DNA from: Symsagittifera roscoffensis
Lineage: Eukaryota > Xenacoelomorpha > Acoela > Convolutidae
Direction: 5' to 3'
DNA: 64,000 nucleotides
NCBI RefSeq assembly: GCF_963678635.1
Contig: NC_087066.1
Location: 65,197,277-65,261,276 of the forward strand
Below are positions 1-9,922 of this stretch, one piece after another. The notes under the pieces were generated by a model. It had not been told where the DNA came from. It made no database searches and saw only the letters and a program-made list of their open reading frames with translations. The position numbers and the translations under genes are program-made. The first letter of the stretch is position 1; every line of letters begins with the position of its first letter.

Positions 1-4
1 TAGG

Positions 5-364
5 ATGGGAGGTAAGCGCGAAGGCCCCATCGAAACCTACCCCAAGTTCTGGAACCTAAATCCCCTGACATCAAGTGAACAAGAGATCTTGAGAATTCCC
101 GCATGGAAGAAAAGCTTCGAGTTGGTGAAAAGGGAGCTAGAGGCGATATTGGAGAAGGAAGTCCTACCAGCAAGCATTCCAGAGTTTCCAACAGTGAGGA
201 GAATGACCCTGGGGATAAACAGCTCCCTGGTGGTCCCGTCCATGTTCGCGAGAGCAGCAGCCGAAGAACAACAGAGAGAGTTCATCGATGGCTGGGATCC
301 CCTGTTCATCGGCTACACTGCAGCAATTTATTTTCATACTAGCGATGCGAAAATAAATTCATGA
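5..364 (+). CDS. unrecognised ORF A (119 aa), possibly continuing beyond the left edge
   Basis: An open frame begins with ATG four bases inside the window, so the true start may lie upstream. I do not recognise the 119-residue protein. It has a charged N-terminal half with an amphipathic segment rich in Lys and Glu (about residues 28-55), then a more hydrophobic stretch. The stop is followed after 18 bases by the next frame, which is in the same phase, so ORF A and ORF B could once have been one protein separated by a single stop. Coding-strand composition (A/G-rich, moderate GC) matches the next five frames and differs from the AT-rich DNA downstream of 4.5 kb. No function can be assigned. 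Confidence 0.4.
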   Translation: MGGKREGPIETYPKFWNLNPLTSSEQEILRIPAWKKSFELVKRELEAILEKEVLPASIPEFPTVRRMTLGINSSLVVPSMFARAAAEEQQREFIDGWDPLFIGYTAAIYFHTSDAKINS

Positions 365-382
365 ACAACTCAAGCCAAGAAA

Positions 383-1228
383 ATGAGAGGCTGGATGCCC
401 CCGAAATTCTCGATGAGAAGATACCGGGCACCTTACGGACTGGAGCAACTGGAGATGAGACAGGAGGGGAAGGAGCTGGATGCAGCAGGCCCATTGTATG
501 TGGCTCTGACAGAGTATAAGAAAACGGGTCCAACGACACCATCACCCCTATTGGTGGGCACCCCTGGGGATAAAAGGAGCGGCCCTGTAGAAGATCGATT
601 CAGGAGGATTCTTGAGAGAAGAGGAGTAGAATCAGGAGAGGAAAGCATGGAGGAGACTCTCAGCGAGGCAGGAGAGGATATGGAAGTGGGAAACACACCG
701 GAGCCAAAACCATCAGAGGAGGAGTTCACCACTCAAGAACTGTTGAAGGATCTGAGCGGAGAAAACTGGGCAGACACTGCCACGCCACCTCTGACCTCAT
801 CTCCCCGCAAGAATCTAGAGTTACCACTGACGAGCGAGAATCCTAACATGGGAATGATTTTCCTGAGCGCAGAAAGAAGGGAGAAAAACACCTTCGAGGG
901 AAACAGGGATGCTTTCCTAGGCACTCTGGATGAGGACGCTTGGCGAGAATTCTTGAGCGATTTTAATCGAGAAGTGAATGACGAGACCACATTGGATGAT
1001 TTCAAGGAGGAGCTGTGGGACACGGTGGTGAAATTCGGAGAGCCTGTCCTGATGGGGACAGGTCTAGAGGAGAAAGCTAGAGGAGAACTGCTGAGCAAGA
1101 TGGTCGAGTTGAGGAATGCATCACGGAAGGACAAAGAAGACAAATGTAAAGACAGCTCTACTCTGAAACAAAAAACTGACAATAAAATAACTGAAAGTGT
1201 AAGGGGGGATAAGAATCGAAACTATTAA
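383..1228 (+). CDS. unrecognised ORF B (281 aa), acidic and probably largely disordered
   Basis: This is a long plus-strand frame with purine-rich codons. The protein is strongly acidic, with many Glu, Ser, Thr and Pro residues around 70-140, typical of a disordered region. A more structured acidic segment follows (about 165-240), and the tail is basic and Lys-rich. No catalytic or metal-binding motif is visible. It lies 18 bases after ORF A in the same phase and is followed by a short AT-rich spacer before ORF C. The serial arrangement of long frames on one strand without introns suggests a virus-like or retroelement-like coding unit rather than an ordinary animal gene. This is an inference; no family is recognised. 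Confidence 0.45.
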   Translation: MRGWMPPKFSMRRYRAPYGLEQLEMRQEGKELDAAGPLYVALTEYKKTGPTTPSPLLVGTPGDKRSGPVEDRFRRILERRGVESGEESMEETLSEAGEDMEVGNTPEPKPSEEEFTTQELLKDLSGENWADTATPPLTSSPRKNLELPLTSENPNMGMIFLSAERREKNTFEGNRDAFLGTLDEDAWREFLSDFNREVNDETTLDDFKEELWDTVVKFGEPVLMGTGLEEKARGELLSKMVELRNASRKDKEDKCKDSSTLKQKTDNKITESVRGDKNRNY

Positions 1229-1280
1229 TATAATTAAAAGTACTAATATCCTTAAGGCTCGAGCAGCGGAGAGGCAAGAG

Positions 1281-1856
1281 TTGGAAGGGTTGGATGGAAA
1301 CAAAGAAGTCGAATCAGTGATGATAACGACAACGCCCCCGAGTAAAGACGTGAGGTCTCGCAAGAGGAAGAGAGACGAGGAGGGAATGGGCAGTCCTTCA
1401 GCGGATGCAGTCTCGGAGAAAAACTTGAGAGAGACGGTCCCCATGGTTCTGGCACGATGGAAGAAAGCAGCCTACAAGAGTAGCTACGAGCCAAGGAAAC
1501 TGCTCGACGTAGAAAGAGAGATGGAGATCCCCTCCAGCTCAACAACGGAAGAAGACTTCAAGCCTCAGAGGACAAAAATGAAACGAGGTTCGACGAGCGG
1601 GCAGACATGGGAAGTGGACGTCGGCAAAGAATGGGTCTCAAATGAACACCAGGCCACTGGGAACCAAGTGACTAGCGATCCTCTTGAGAAGAATAAAACG
1701 AAGAACACCTCCCGACCGTGGTGGGTAGCCCTGGAAACATTGCAGGAATTGGAAGACTGCCTAAAGAAGCTCGACAGTGGAGTGTCACGCAAACGACGCA
1801 ACTGGGCTACCCAGCAAAGGCTGACATCAACAAATTGGAATTGGGGAGCCAACTGA
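1281..1856 (+). CDS. unrecognised ORF C (191 aa), basic, overlapping ORF D in another frame
   Basis: The frame encodes a hydrophilic protein with a basic cluster near residues 25-35 (Arg/Lys-rich, nuclear-localisation-like), many Lys and Glu residues, and an amphipathic segment near 145-165. Its last 139 bases overlap the start of ORF D, which is in a different phase. The protein-like quality seems to pass from frame C to frame D around 1790-1810. This could mean a programmed frameshift, an old indel, or genuinely overlapping genes. The function is unknown. Confidence 0.4.
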   Translation: MEGLDGNKEVESVMITTTPPSKDVRSRKRKRDEEGMGSPSADAVSEKNLRETVPMVLARWKKAAYKSSYEPRKLLDVEREMEIPSSSTTEEDFKPQRTKMKRGSTSGQTWEVDVGKEWVSNEHQATGNQVTSDPLEKNKTKNTSRPWWVALETLQELEDCLKKLDSGVSRKRRNWATQQRLTSTNWNWGAN

Positions 1857-3397
1857 AGAGAACTTGGCAGAACTTGTTGAGGGATCATTTTGAAGAAGCG
1901 ATGAGAACATCCTCATCGGCATCGCCGTTGATGGCGAATCCCTTCATTAGAACCGCGGGACAACTGATATTTGCGTGGAGCCTGGTGGGAATAGAGTTAG
2001 AGACACTGACTTCGTACGATAAGTTGAAATCGGGAGGCAAGAATCTAGAGGTGTATCGAGTACTGATGCAACACGTTGCTAGGGATAACTCAGGCTTGAG
2101 TCTGGCAAGGAGGAAAGATGCTACCTGTTTCTTGAGGTGGATAATGTCGATGATGACTGATAGCACCATCCTAGTATGTCACCAGAGAGCAATTGGAAGC
2201 AAGACGGTGGAGAGGAGAGTCTCAGCAGTCATCTTGAACGTGTACCAGAGTACTGGGATAGAAAAGGAGGATGGTTCTAGGCAGTCTCTAGAGAGCCACA
2301 GGAAGTTAGATGACATACGGAAATTCTACAACAAGAAGTTCGAAGAGAAACACGACGTACACCGTAACTTGGCTTCGTCAGGGGAGTACTTGAAACCCAA
2401 CAAAAAGGGAGAGTACCAGTATATGTCTGGAGTGATGGGGATGGCATACAATCCTTTCTTGGACTCGGAAGCCGGAGGCGCCCACAGAAACTACGAGGTG
2501 GCGGAGCTGCTGAAGTTCTGGACAGAGAAGATAGTGGAGATAGACACTGTAGAGAGAGAGACACCTAGCCTAGGTTTGATTCTCGAGAAGACACCAGAAG
2601 TAATAAGTGTGCCGCGCTCAAGTATAAGAGTCGAACTAAAGATGGGTAACGGGAATGGCATGTTGGCCACGAATCTGGGAGTGGTGTGGAAATTGCTGAG
2701 GCCCTCCTGGTGTCCACATCCCCATGCGAGCTTGATCGAGGAAGTCACGGAGCGAGTGAGACTAGCACCGACAGAGGATGAAGATTTGGCGACATTGAGT
2801 ATAGTGCATAGACTGATCCTGCCTCAGGTGAAGGAGTCAAGTGAAGTGACGAGTGGACTAGGGTCGGTGAAGAAAATGGAGCCGGGCAGTTGTCTTGATT
2901 CGACGTGTGGGAATGGCGAGCACACCTGCGATGGACGATCATGCGTCAGGATACAGTCTTTCCAGAAAGAAGACCTAATCACCTGGTTTGAAGACATTAC
3001 CGAAAGGGAGAAGAGTGAAATACAGATAGTGGCTGAGTGTTACGTGAGTACCACGGTGAACCTAGCAACAGCTCTGGGATTCTTCTCAAGAATGTGCAGT
3101 CTCCATTCACTGGAGAGGCTAGAGTCAGAACACCACTTAGTGACCGCGTTGAGCGTAGAGTCATGGCCCGGGGTGTTGCAAGTGACCCAGAAACACATCA
3201 AGATTTGGAAGGTTGGACTTGAAGCGGAGATGGGATTTCCCATGAGCGAAGCCTATAGTCTGCCTCTAAATGCGAAGTCCTTAGTGGGATCAGTGATGGC
3301 CAACCTATGTGGCAGCCACTATCCATTACACATGGCGATGGTGGAAGTATCCAGCCAAAGGGTATTGATAGACAAAGCCTTCTCAGTGCCCAAATAG
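1718..3397 (+). CDS. unrecognised ORF D (559 aa), largest frame of the left-hand cluster
   Basis: This is the largest open frame of the cluster. The first ~27 residues lie inside the ORF C overlap and may not be translated as such. The rest looks like a folded, mainly helical protein, with regularly spaced hydrophobic residues and few low-complexity runs. Near residues 390-410 there is a short cysteine-rich patch with four Cys spaced C-x4-C-x7-C-x4-C, a possible metal site. I see no polymerase YxDD motif, no helicase Walker motif and no integrase triad, so it is not an obvious replicase or transposase. It ends in the same phase as ORF E, fifteen bases upstream. It may be a nucleoprotein- or capsid-like protein, but that is only a guess. 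Confidence 0.45.
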   Translation: MVGSPGNIAGIGRLPKEARQWSVTQTTQLGYPAKADINKLELGSQLKRTWQNLLRDHFEEAMRTSSSASPLMANPFIRTAGQLIFAWSLVGIELETLTSYDKLKSGGKNLEVYRVLMQHVARDNSGLSLARRKDATCFLRWIMSMMTDSTILVCHQRAIGSKTVERRVSAVILNVYQSTGIEKEDGSRQSLESHRKLDDIRKFYNKKFEEKHDVHRNLASSGEYLKPNKKGEYQYMSGVMGMAYNPFLDSEAGGAHRNYEVAELLKFWTEKIVEIDTVERETPSLGLILEKTPEVISVPRSSIRVELKMGNGNGMLATNLGVVWKLLRPSWCPHPHASLIEEVTERVRLAPTEDEDLATLSIVHRLILPQVKESSEVTSGLGSVKKMEPGSCLDSTCGNGEHTCDGRSCVRIQSFQKEDLITWFEDITEREKSEIQIVAECYVSTTVNLATALGFFSRMCSLHSLERLESEHHLVTALSVESWPGVLQVTQKHIKIWKVGLEAEMGFPMSEAYSLPLNAKSLVGSVMANLCGSHYPLHMAMVEVSSQRVLIDKAFSVPK

Positions 3398-3412
3398 GTA
3401 AGACTGGCTCGG

Positions 3413-4150
3413 ATGTCGCATCATTCACACCACAGGCTGTTGAGGAAGATCCGAGGCACAGTGCCGAAAGAGCAGAGGGACGACTTGAGTGAAATCTGGG
3501 GTGAAGAACTTCTAGGTTCGGAGGGTGAAAACACAAGTGACCACGAGAGACAAAACGTGATCGGGAAACCCATGGTTGGTGTTCCAAACTTGGAAGAGAT
3601 CGACGCAATACACGAGAAAATGATGGAACTTGAGCCTCTCCTAGAAGCCTCGGGAGAACGCAATCTTAGGAGCATCGACCTCACACATGGGGATTGTCCA
3701 TGCCACTGTCTAGCGCAAACAGTGTGGTACCCAGACCACGCCAACCTCTGCCTGATCTGGGATGTGGAGGAAATCAGGTCGTTGGGACTGCCCGATCATC
3801 AGCAAAAGGTGACCATTTTGGTGGTGAGCACGATGCTGGCTCTACGATGGATTGAAGAAAATATAGCAAAGTATCGGGAATCGAAGACGCCAACGGCAGA
3901 GTCGATTCACGCGATAGATTACAGCAGGAGACTTGAGTTGTTCGAGACCGCATGCAAGGTGTTCGCCATACCAATGGAAGTCAGACACGTGTGGAGCCGC
4001 TTAAGGTTCTTTCCTTGGTTTCGCGCGACGTTAACGTCCTGGTTATACATGGTAACGAAGGATCACATGAGGAAACATCAAAAGGAATATCGACAGTTCC
4101 AGGCCAAGATAGGACCAGATGCCTTCAAGAGTTCAAGAGACCTCTGCTGA
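3413..4150 (+). CDS. unrecognised ORF E (245 aa) with a Cys/His cluster
   Basis: It starts fifteen bases after the ORF D stop in the same phase, so D and E could be one protein interrupted by a single stop codon. Its most distinctive feature is a compact Cys/His cluster near residue 90-98, where H, C, C, H and C fall within nine residues, followed by another His and Cys about 15-20 residues on. A helical segment follows, ending in an aromatic Phe/Trp-rich patch near residues 205-220. The cluster could bind zinc. No family is recognised. Its last 199 bases overlap ORF F in another phase. Confidence 0.4.
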   Translation: MSHHSHHRLLRKIRGTVPKEQRDDLSEIWGEELLGSEGENTSDHERQNVIGKPMVGVPNLEEIDAIHEKMMELEPLLEASGERNLRSIDLTHGDCPCHCLAQTVWYPDHANLCLIWDVEEIRSLGLPDHQQKVTILVVSTMLALRWIEENIAKYRESKTPTAESIHAIDYSRRLELFETACKVFAIPMEVRHVWSRLRFFPWFRATLTSWLYMVTKDHMRKHQKEYRQFQAKIGPDAFKSSRDLC

Positions 4151-4512
4151 CCCATCGAAATGCGATCACGACTGGGTGGAAAAGAGTGGGTAGAGTATCC
4201 AGAAACAACACTAGAGCGAGGGAGTCGATACTAGACGAGGACCTGGCGAAGAATGTAAGCCTGAGTCTTCACAATTCCTTCTGTTTGAACCGGGAGTCGA
4301 AGGTGAAGAGCTTACCGAATCAAGCGAAGAGATTGCAGGAGCAAAGGGAGTGGATGCGATCCTATGAACAGCTGAAGGCTTGGGAGGAGATTGTGATCAG
4401 CTCCGATGATGAAGAGGCACTATTGAAACAGATCACAGTGTCAAATATACCTGGGTCTGGTACCTCGAGGGCGAAACACACGGTGAGCCGGTGGCTCAAA
4501 AGGAAATTCTAG
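3952..4512 (+). CDS. unrecognised ORF F (186 aa); C-terminal two thirds most protein-like
   Basis: The first third of this frame lies over ORF E and reads like a shadow of it. After about 4130 the sequence becomes protein-like: Arg/Lys-rich, with a coiled-coil-like stretch near residues 118-150 and an acidic Ser/Asp/Glu patch near 150-158 that resembles a SUMO-interaction or casein-kinase-site patch, ending in a basic tail. Either a frameshift joins E to F, or F is a separate overlapping gene. Beyond the stop at 4512 the composition turns sharply AT-rich, marking the right edge of this coding unit. Confidence 0.35.
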   Translation: MQGVRHTNGSQTRVEPLKVLSLVSRDVNVLVIHGNEGSHEETSKGISTVPGQDRTRCLQEFKRPLLTHRNAITTGWKRVGRVSRNNTRARESILDEDLAKNVSLSLHNSFCLNRESKVKSLPNQAKRLQEQREWMRSYEQLKAWEEIVISSDDEEALLKQITVSNIPGSGTSRAKHTVSRWLKRKF

Positions 4513-6164
4513 AGTCTTGAGTCTTGAGAGGGAGGGGGCTTGAGGGTGAACTCGGATGAAATCTGGCTTCACCAAAAAGAAATTTTAACAAATGAGATAT
4601 TGTTATTAATATGCTATATCTATTATATAAATCAAAATGCTGCATGACAATTTCTTGATTGAATAGGACAAAAGAAATTTTAAATTGCGAGCTTAAAAAG
4701 CGAGAATTCATGGGTGCAGGTGTGTGCAGATTTTGATTGCTGTTTAGCGATAGTGTGAAAATTTTATATGGTTGTGAATTTTGGAAGGTAGATAAACTTA
4801 AGTCTGCTGCAAACTTCTGTAAATGACAACTGGCACTGTATCTTGAGTGACACTCGGGTTTCTGGTGATTCACTGACAGAGGCCGCAGGCAATGAGGACA
4901 TCGATCTTGAGTCCGGGGAGTATGTGCCAGTCGGTCATATCTGGAAGTTTGACCTTGAGGTACACGAGTATACATGATTTTGGGGTGAAGTTTTATTTTT
5001 CAAAATTTCGAATGGAGCCTGTCATGCTCAGTTTTCTCGCAACAACTGAAAACACAAAATGAAAAATCAGAACGACCGAATTTACAATTGCGGGAAAATA
5101 CTTAAGAAAACAGCAGGAAGTTGCTATTCGCAATTTCCAGATACAAAATGAGACACGAGTAGAGCCGTCTTATCCTGAAAAAGGAGGCGAGATAATCACG
5201 AGAGAAGAGTGCAATTATTCGAACTGAACCAGAGTGAACCTTCAACGGAAAGGTGGACAGCTGGAGTGTCCCAATGGTTCAGACTAAAACTTCAATTCTA
5301 GAGTTAAAACTTATTTCCTTTATTAAAACTGATTAGTATTGAACTACTCAAGTTATTATATTTAATTCTCGAGTTGCTCATCAATTTAATTACTCCCTAT
5401 TCTCGAGTGTGTCGACATGTGAGTTCCAAATTTAGTTTTCTGGGGTGTGTTTTATGATTGTTATGTTGAGATAAGGCGAGTTTTAGGTTGATCCATCTGA
5501 AATGGATCAAAGTTCCACTGTCCAATAAAAAGTAACTTAACGGATTGTTCCGACCCTGTTTTTAACGGCGTTTGTGTATTTTGGGTATCTCGAGACCTAA
5601 GTATGGGGACTTTCTTTTTTCTAGAGTGGGGGGATATTTTGGTAGTAGCCTTTAAGCTGTAACGGGTTCTAGTCTCATGTCGCAAGCGAACCGAATTGGC
5701 TCCGACCGTTCTTGAGGTAGAAAAACACAAGAGATAGTGTCACTGACTCTTGAGCCAATGTTTATAGGGCTTATTTTTCTTAAGCCTCATATGTAACTGA
5801 AGTAGGCGACTCTTACATTATTGAATATTCTTTTTTTCATTCTTTGAAGATTGAACTTCACATTACGTTTCTTCGCTCGGCTTAGAAAATTTTGCAAACA
5901 ATGCTATAAATTTTTCAATAGGAGCTTTGAATTTAGCTGCTTTTCAAATTTTTTGTGACTCTAGCTGTATCAATATCCAGGAACAAAAAGCAAATAGTAA
6001 TAACCAATTTCTTGTGTCTTTTCAAAAACTTCCTTTCATTTTTTATTTCAACTTCTTTAGTTGCGTTACTTTTCTTCTCCAGTATAAATCATATTAAAAA
6101 GAAGTAAAGCAAAGAGTAATTTCTTAACGTTTTCGCTTATTTAACCATCAGATTTTAAAAGAAA
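4513..6164. other. non-coding stretch after the left ORF cluster
   Basis: I find no gene here. The first ~1.2 kb has a scatter of CTTGAG/CTCGAG words (for example near 4515, 5340, 5370, 5400 and 5590). It could hold the 3' untranslated or terminal-repeat sequence of the element that carries ORFs A-F, but no terminal repeat partner is in the window. Confidence 0.4.
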
Positions 6165-6708
6165 CAAGACTGCTCGTATCAGGGCGAAGCCCTGAATGTT
6201 CCGACTGCCATTTAAGGTTTATGGAGCAGCAGTAATAACATTAAAAAAATTAAATGAAATAAAACAAAATGAAAATTTTTTTTCTGAAATATGAAATTTT
6301 TTATGAAAATTATCCCCCCACACGCCATTTAAAGTACAAAAAGAGAGATTTTGTTCCTTGTAACAAATCAATTATGGCAAATAAGCTTCGTTCAACCAAT
6401 TTGGAACGATTTAAAAGACGGATTAAATCTCCGCTTATGCATTAATAGCGCGAATTATATCGCGCGTTAATTGTCCCAAATTGGTCAAACTGCCCAAAAT
6501 GGCAATCATGAAACCCTCATAATTTTACAAAAAATGATCACAGGTGAAAAATCTTTTCAAATTTAAGCTCAGGACAACAATACCTTTTGAATGATGTAAA
6601 AAAATTCCGTCAAAAATGGCTAGTTAAAAAGTCGAAATTTGTCTGAAGAAAAAAAAAACCCACCCGAGCACAAATATTCCGTTACTTTCGTATCGAAAGT
6701 CGGAACAA
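6165..6708 (+). mobile_element. hairpin-ended non-autonomous element, copy 1 (Helitron-like candidate)
   Basis: This is a 544-bp copy of a dispersed family. It begins CAAGACTGCTCG and ends GTCGGAACAA. A perfect 7-bp-stem hairpin (TCAGGGCGAAGCCCTGA, 6179-6195) lies 14 bases from the left end. A second (ACTTTCGTATCGAAAGT, 6684-6700) lies 8 bases from the right end. There is no coding capacity. It is flanked by A on the left and T on the right with no target duplication. Read on the minus strand, the end is a hairpin, ten bases, then CTTG before T, close to the hairpin-plus-CTRR layout of Helitron 3' ends. The strand given is as written; all copies share it. Confidence 0.7.
6396..6484. repeat. 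central imperfect inverted repeat inside copy 1
   Basis: The arms CCAATTTGGAAC and GTCCCAAATTGG (one mismatch) enclose a second nested pair around AGCGCGA / TCGCGCG, giving a potential long hairpin of about 90 bases. The same block is kept in most other copies of the family, although flanking parts vary. Confidence 0.55.
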
Positions 6709-7227
6709 TAAAATTTTACAAAATTATAATCGATCATCAAATTATCCTAACACATTTGACTTTACCATTTAATAAAAACCAACCAATCATACGTTTGCAG
6801 ATTTCAAATTCGCACAATCATTATTTAAGATAATATTGTCTTACCAAATATTCTGAGGCGTTATATGACCGCTATCTTTTGATTTTAGGAAAGTTGGATT
6901 CAATTGTTTGGTTTCTCTCATTTTCCGATTTTGAAACAGGTCAATTTTCCGTTTCAAAGATCATATATTTTTGTTTTAACCGAAACTTAGATTTCATATC
7001 TATAATTTTAGTGTCATTTCCTGAACTTAGTGGATTCTTAGATTTTCAGTTATTCGGCATTTTCAAGTTCAAGTAGTGAAATTTCAGGAAAATGGTGGAA
7101 CAATTGCAACAATCGCCCAAAATTTGCACACTAACGGAATAGAAAATTTTATTAACGTCTGCCTGATGTCAGATACTTCAGTGCTATGTGCTTTTAACCG
7201 TCTCAACCTAGCCAGATAGTTGATCTC
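6709..7227. other. AT-rich, no gene seen
   Basis: Only short accidental open frames occur here. No repeat, RNA gene or conserved motif is recognised. Confidence 0.4.
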
Positions 7228-7447
7228 TGATCTTTCTGACCTTCAAACACTAAATGAAAATTCTCTAAAAACAAAAATACAGTCGTTTAGATAGAGATTA
7301 ATTTGAACTAGAAAATTTATTCGAATTAAAACGCCTTTGATCTTTCTGACCTTCAAACACTAAATGGAAATTCTCTAAAAACAAAAATACAGTCGTTTAG
7401 ATGGAGACTAGTTTGAACTAGAAAATTTATTCGAATCAAAACAAAAC
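7228..7447 (+). repeat. tandem duplication, two ~110-bp units
   Basis: The two units start with the same TGATCTTTCTGACC word at 7228 and 7338 and remain nearly identical for about 110 bases, with only a few substitutions. There is no coding capacity. Confidence 0.85.
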
Positions 7448-7552
7448 ATCCGTACATTATATTATCAAACCCTAAATTTGGAAAATTCCATACATGCTTT
7501 ATTCGAAAATCTGTATTGAAAAAACCGAACTGGGCAAAAGAAAAAGACAATT

Positions 7553-7860
7553 ACAGAAAAACAATTTAGAAGAAAAAGAAAAATAAAGCTATTCAACAGA
7601 AAAAGAAATTTGTTTTGCAGAAAAATTATTCAGCAGAAAAAGAAAATTATTTTGCAGAAAAAAGTTATTTTTAGTAGAACATATTTGTCAGCAGAAAAAC
7701 AGGAAGTTATTACTTGATCGAATCAGACGAGCAAACAAAATAAATTTGTGAAAGGAAAAAGAACTTATATTAGCAAAAGAAAGTTATTCAGCAGAAAAAG
7801 GAAATTAATTTGCAGAAGAGGAAACTTATCTCAGCACTAAAATTAAATTATTTAGCAGAT
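7553..7860 (+). repeat. degenerate A-rich repeat of an AGCAGAAAAAG-type word
   Basis: At least seven variants of CAGAAAAAG(A)AA followed by TTATT or TTTGCAG recur at 20-40-base intervals. This gives a decayed A-rich minisatellite just upstream of the LINE remnant. Confidence 0.5.
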
Positions 7861-8149
7861 ATACAGGATCTGAAGTCATTATCAAATACTGTCCTTCCAG
7901 TTACCTGTCGTTTGCATCCATTTTAAACATGCCAAGAAATAAACTTAGCCAAAAAGATATTAATGGACTTCAAAAATGATATTTAAGATTTACAAGAATA
8001 AGAGATTTACTCCGATTTGTACGACCAAAAGGAAGATTATCATAAAATAATGGAGTTTTTGAGAACACATCGGAAGCAGACAAGGATGGCAAACTACAGT
8101 CATCATCGGCGAAAGCAAAAGAAGTATCAAAAACTGTGAGAAACTTTTC

Positions 8150-8943
8150 GCCTTTTCCTATATCAGAGGAGTGTGTGAACTTAATTTTGGGTTCAAGTAT
8201 AATTGCTAGGGTATAAACTGAAACTTTCCCCAATGATACAGTTGTTCATGCATACAGGGTAGCTCCACTGGGGAGAAAATAAAAGTCCTTGACCTATACA
8301 GAGAAAAAAGCTTAAGTGTGTGATAATCCAAGATGGGACAAACTCCATCTTCAAAAAAATTTACTCAACAGTTGATAAATTAAGCGCCAAAAATGAAGAA
8401 CTTATCGCTTGAATAACCTCAAAATTTTAACCAGATTCCATTGTTATTTGCGAAATACCGCCATTACTTATCAATGATGATGTTAATGACAAAATTGATC
8501 ATTATACCGTTTTCTGAATGAAATGTATGGTTCGACGACGGGATTTGAGGTGCTAAATCTAATTTCAAACATCAAAAGCTTGGAGAGCTATCAGAGTTTA
8601 TATTTTGACACTATACACCTGAATGATGAATTAGGTATACCGAAATTTGCGCAATTGTCCCTGTTCATACGTGTTCAAACACTCAAGTAAACTCCCGAGG
8701 GTAAAACCAGCCCCTGATTATACTGAAAAAATAAATTCCAACCAAAAATCGCTTTCCAATTGTCAACATAATAATGTTTATAGGTTTATCGACCCTATAG
8801 AGACAATTGCATGCACCCATATGGCCAATAAACTGGTCAAAATATTTTAAACAACAACTCATCGGGCTATGATAGTAACTATAACCATAATCTGAATCGT
8901 TACCAGCAATCATATAACTACTCGCAAGGTTTTCATTATTAAG
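8150..8943 (+). pseudogene. LINE ORF1 remnant with SGNH/GDSL esterase-like blocks
   Basis: Reading across frames, three SGNH-hydrolase landmarks appear in order. The first is a block I-like G-S-S (near 8180). The second is a block III-like D-G-T-N-S (near 8333-8350). The third is a block V-like D-x-I-H-L-N with the catalytic Asp/His pair (near 8607-8625). A typical I-P-P-L follows the central sheet near 8460. The tail (near 8850-8943) is Asn/Tyr/Ser-rich and ends at TAA. Such esterase domains are known from ORF1 of several LINE clades, where they are thought to act on lipids or in RNP formation. Several in-frame stops and shifts show it is no longer coding. Confidence 0.6.
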
Positions 8944-9229
8944 TAATGCTAGTTAGGACTATCTTCTTGATAAACGACTGTTATTTGTAATTTTAAATAA
9001 AATTTTCCTACAAAACGATATGCTGTTACTTTTTGCCTTAACTAGCATATCTGTCATCAGCTATTACTATTACAGTTATTATATAAAAAACACAAGCACT
9101 ACTTACAAAAAACAAGAAAGGTCCCTTAATAAAACTCTCCTAACATAAGGGGATATCCACCCAAATTCAGGACCCTTCATGGAATTCAGTCAAATAAGGA
9201 AAAACTGGAACACTACATCTTACCTGTAG

Positions 9230-9905
9230 AAGCTTGGCTAGAAAGCGTTCAGATCTCAAACAACTTTTTAAAACTTTTAATGATATTGCAATTTTCGGAT
9301 TTTCCGAGACATGGTTCAATGATACAAACGACGATAAACTATGGGCCAGAGACAATGACAAACATACGTTGTTTCGATGTGATAGAACTTATGAATCAAG
9401 CAAAAAATTGAGGGGTGGAGTGGTCATGTTACTGGTTCCTGAAAAATTAAATCCAAAATTAGACATGACTTAAACAACATGCACAAAAAATATGAAAGCA
9501 TCTGAATAGAATTTAGGGCCGGACTCAGCAAAAATGATAGAACCACTCTATTAAACCTAGCCTACAATCCTAATAGAAAAAACAACACAGACTTTTTAGA
9601 AGATCTAGCCAAATCAATTGAACATGCACAGTCATTTAATTCAAACCTTTTTTTAATAGGAGGTTACAATCTCAACTATCTCAACAAAGACGACAAGCAG
9701 TCTTTAGATACAATCTTAAAACCATATAATCTGAACGTCACTAACAAATTAACACCTACTCACTCAAAAGCCGTAACTGACTATATTATCACCGACCTAA
9801 GCATAAAAGATCTAACAGATAATTCAAAAGTATTCACACCACCAATTAAGACCGATCACCAAGCAACCGCATTCATAACAGAACTTAAGCTGAACAACAA
9901 CGTAA
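9230..9905 (+). pseudogene. LINE ORF2 endonuclease domain remnant
   Basis: The longest open piece (9234-9473) contains the endonuclease-like segment I-x-G-F-S-E-T-W-F, the usual E-T-W motif of LINE AP-endonucleases. Another frame (about 9540-9905) continues with the N-L-N-Y and T-D-Y-I-I-T-D segments, where the usual H-x-D pattern is expected, followed by S-D-H-like K-T-D-H-Q. The known role is target nicking for reverse transcription. The frame breaks between pieces show decay. The neighbouring RT pieces confirm the LINE assignment. Confidence 0.6.
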
Positions 9906-9922
9906 GACCAATCAAACGTAAA

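Noticed and set aside
3198..3608. Minus-strand Ser/Arg/Pro-rich frames across the left cluster
   Set aside because: Reverse translation of purine-rich codons yields Ser/Pro/Leu-rich shadows. The plus-strand frames are longer and consecutive.
7353..7550. Minus-strand 65-aa Phe-rich frame
   Set aside because: It lies on the 110-bp tandem duplication and AT-rich DNA. There is no motif or support.
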